Below, piece by piece: positions 14,981 to 15,000 of a DNA stretch of 15,000 bases. The position numbers and the translations under genes were made by a program. Position 1 is the first letter of the stretch. Each line of letters begins with the position of its first letter. This DNA is from Monoplex corrugatus (lineage: Eukaryota; Mollusca; Gastropoda; Littorinimorpha; Ranellidae): NCBI GenBank assembly GCA_030674185.1, contig JAPXFY010000022.1, forward strand, positions 43,195,514 through 43,210,513. The letters are read 5' to 3'. Under the pieces are notes generated by a model. The model saw only the letters and a program-made list of their open reading frames with translations. It did not search any database and had not been told where the DNA came from.

Positions 14981-15000
14981 GACAGAGAGAGAGAGAGAGA
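14981..15000. repeat. Start of a (GA)n tract cut by the window end
   Basis: The last twenty bases are GAGAGA repeats; the length of the array is unknown. Confidence 0.8.

Overview
This window looks like ordinary euchromatic DNA of a gastropod mollusc, most probably a caenogastropod. That assignment is an inference from recalled sequence types (SINE tails, CAGA/CTGT microsatellite style, an intron-rich T-box gene), not from a search. There are no bacterial-type genes, operons, CRISPR arrays or rRNA genes. Most open frames are low-complexity translations of microsatellites.

The one convincing host gene is on the minus strand. An exon at 4750-5069 encodes the N-terminus of a T-box transcription factor, up to the conserved GTEMVITKSGR motif, and ends at a clean splice donor in phase 2. 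The best fit is the Tbx2/3 (omb/bifid) class, with a divergent N-terminus. Its first intron fills 4749 down to position 1 and runs off the window, so no second exon is present. Upstream (5070-6480) lie a probable leader with short upstream ORFs and a GC- and CpG-richer promoter-like stretch with two opposed CCAAT boxes and a GC box.

Layout. 1-4749 is intron 1, made of A/C triplets, G-runs, GA/CAGA arrays, an AAT array, CT/CA tracts and a locally duplicated A/C block that abuts the exon. 4750-6480 holds the T-box exon, leader and promoter region. 6500-8000 is spacer followed by a CTGT/CT/GT microsatellite complex. 8000-11640 is a mobile-element graveyard with SINEs and two 5'-truncated, frameshifted non-LTR retrotransposon fragments on the minus strand; one ends in a (TGA)n tail whose first unit is its stop codon. 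11640-13200 is spacer with AAC, TG and CT arrays. 13280-13930 has two more copies of the SINE found at 9.7 kb.

The most unusual component is a TTAA-bounded repeat system found at four places (1723-1877, 9299-9656, 10173-10341, 14083-14790). Units begin TTAA-CCCTTTGACTCCC and occur as single modules, exact 43-bp tandem units, near-perfect palindromes centred on CCTGCAGG, and inverted-orientation tandem arrays. TTAA targets with termini starting CCC are what piggyBac-superfamily elements show, so I read these as non-autonomous piggyBac-like or foldback elements that have become tandem arrays. No transposase is encoded here.
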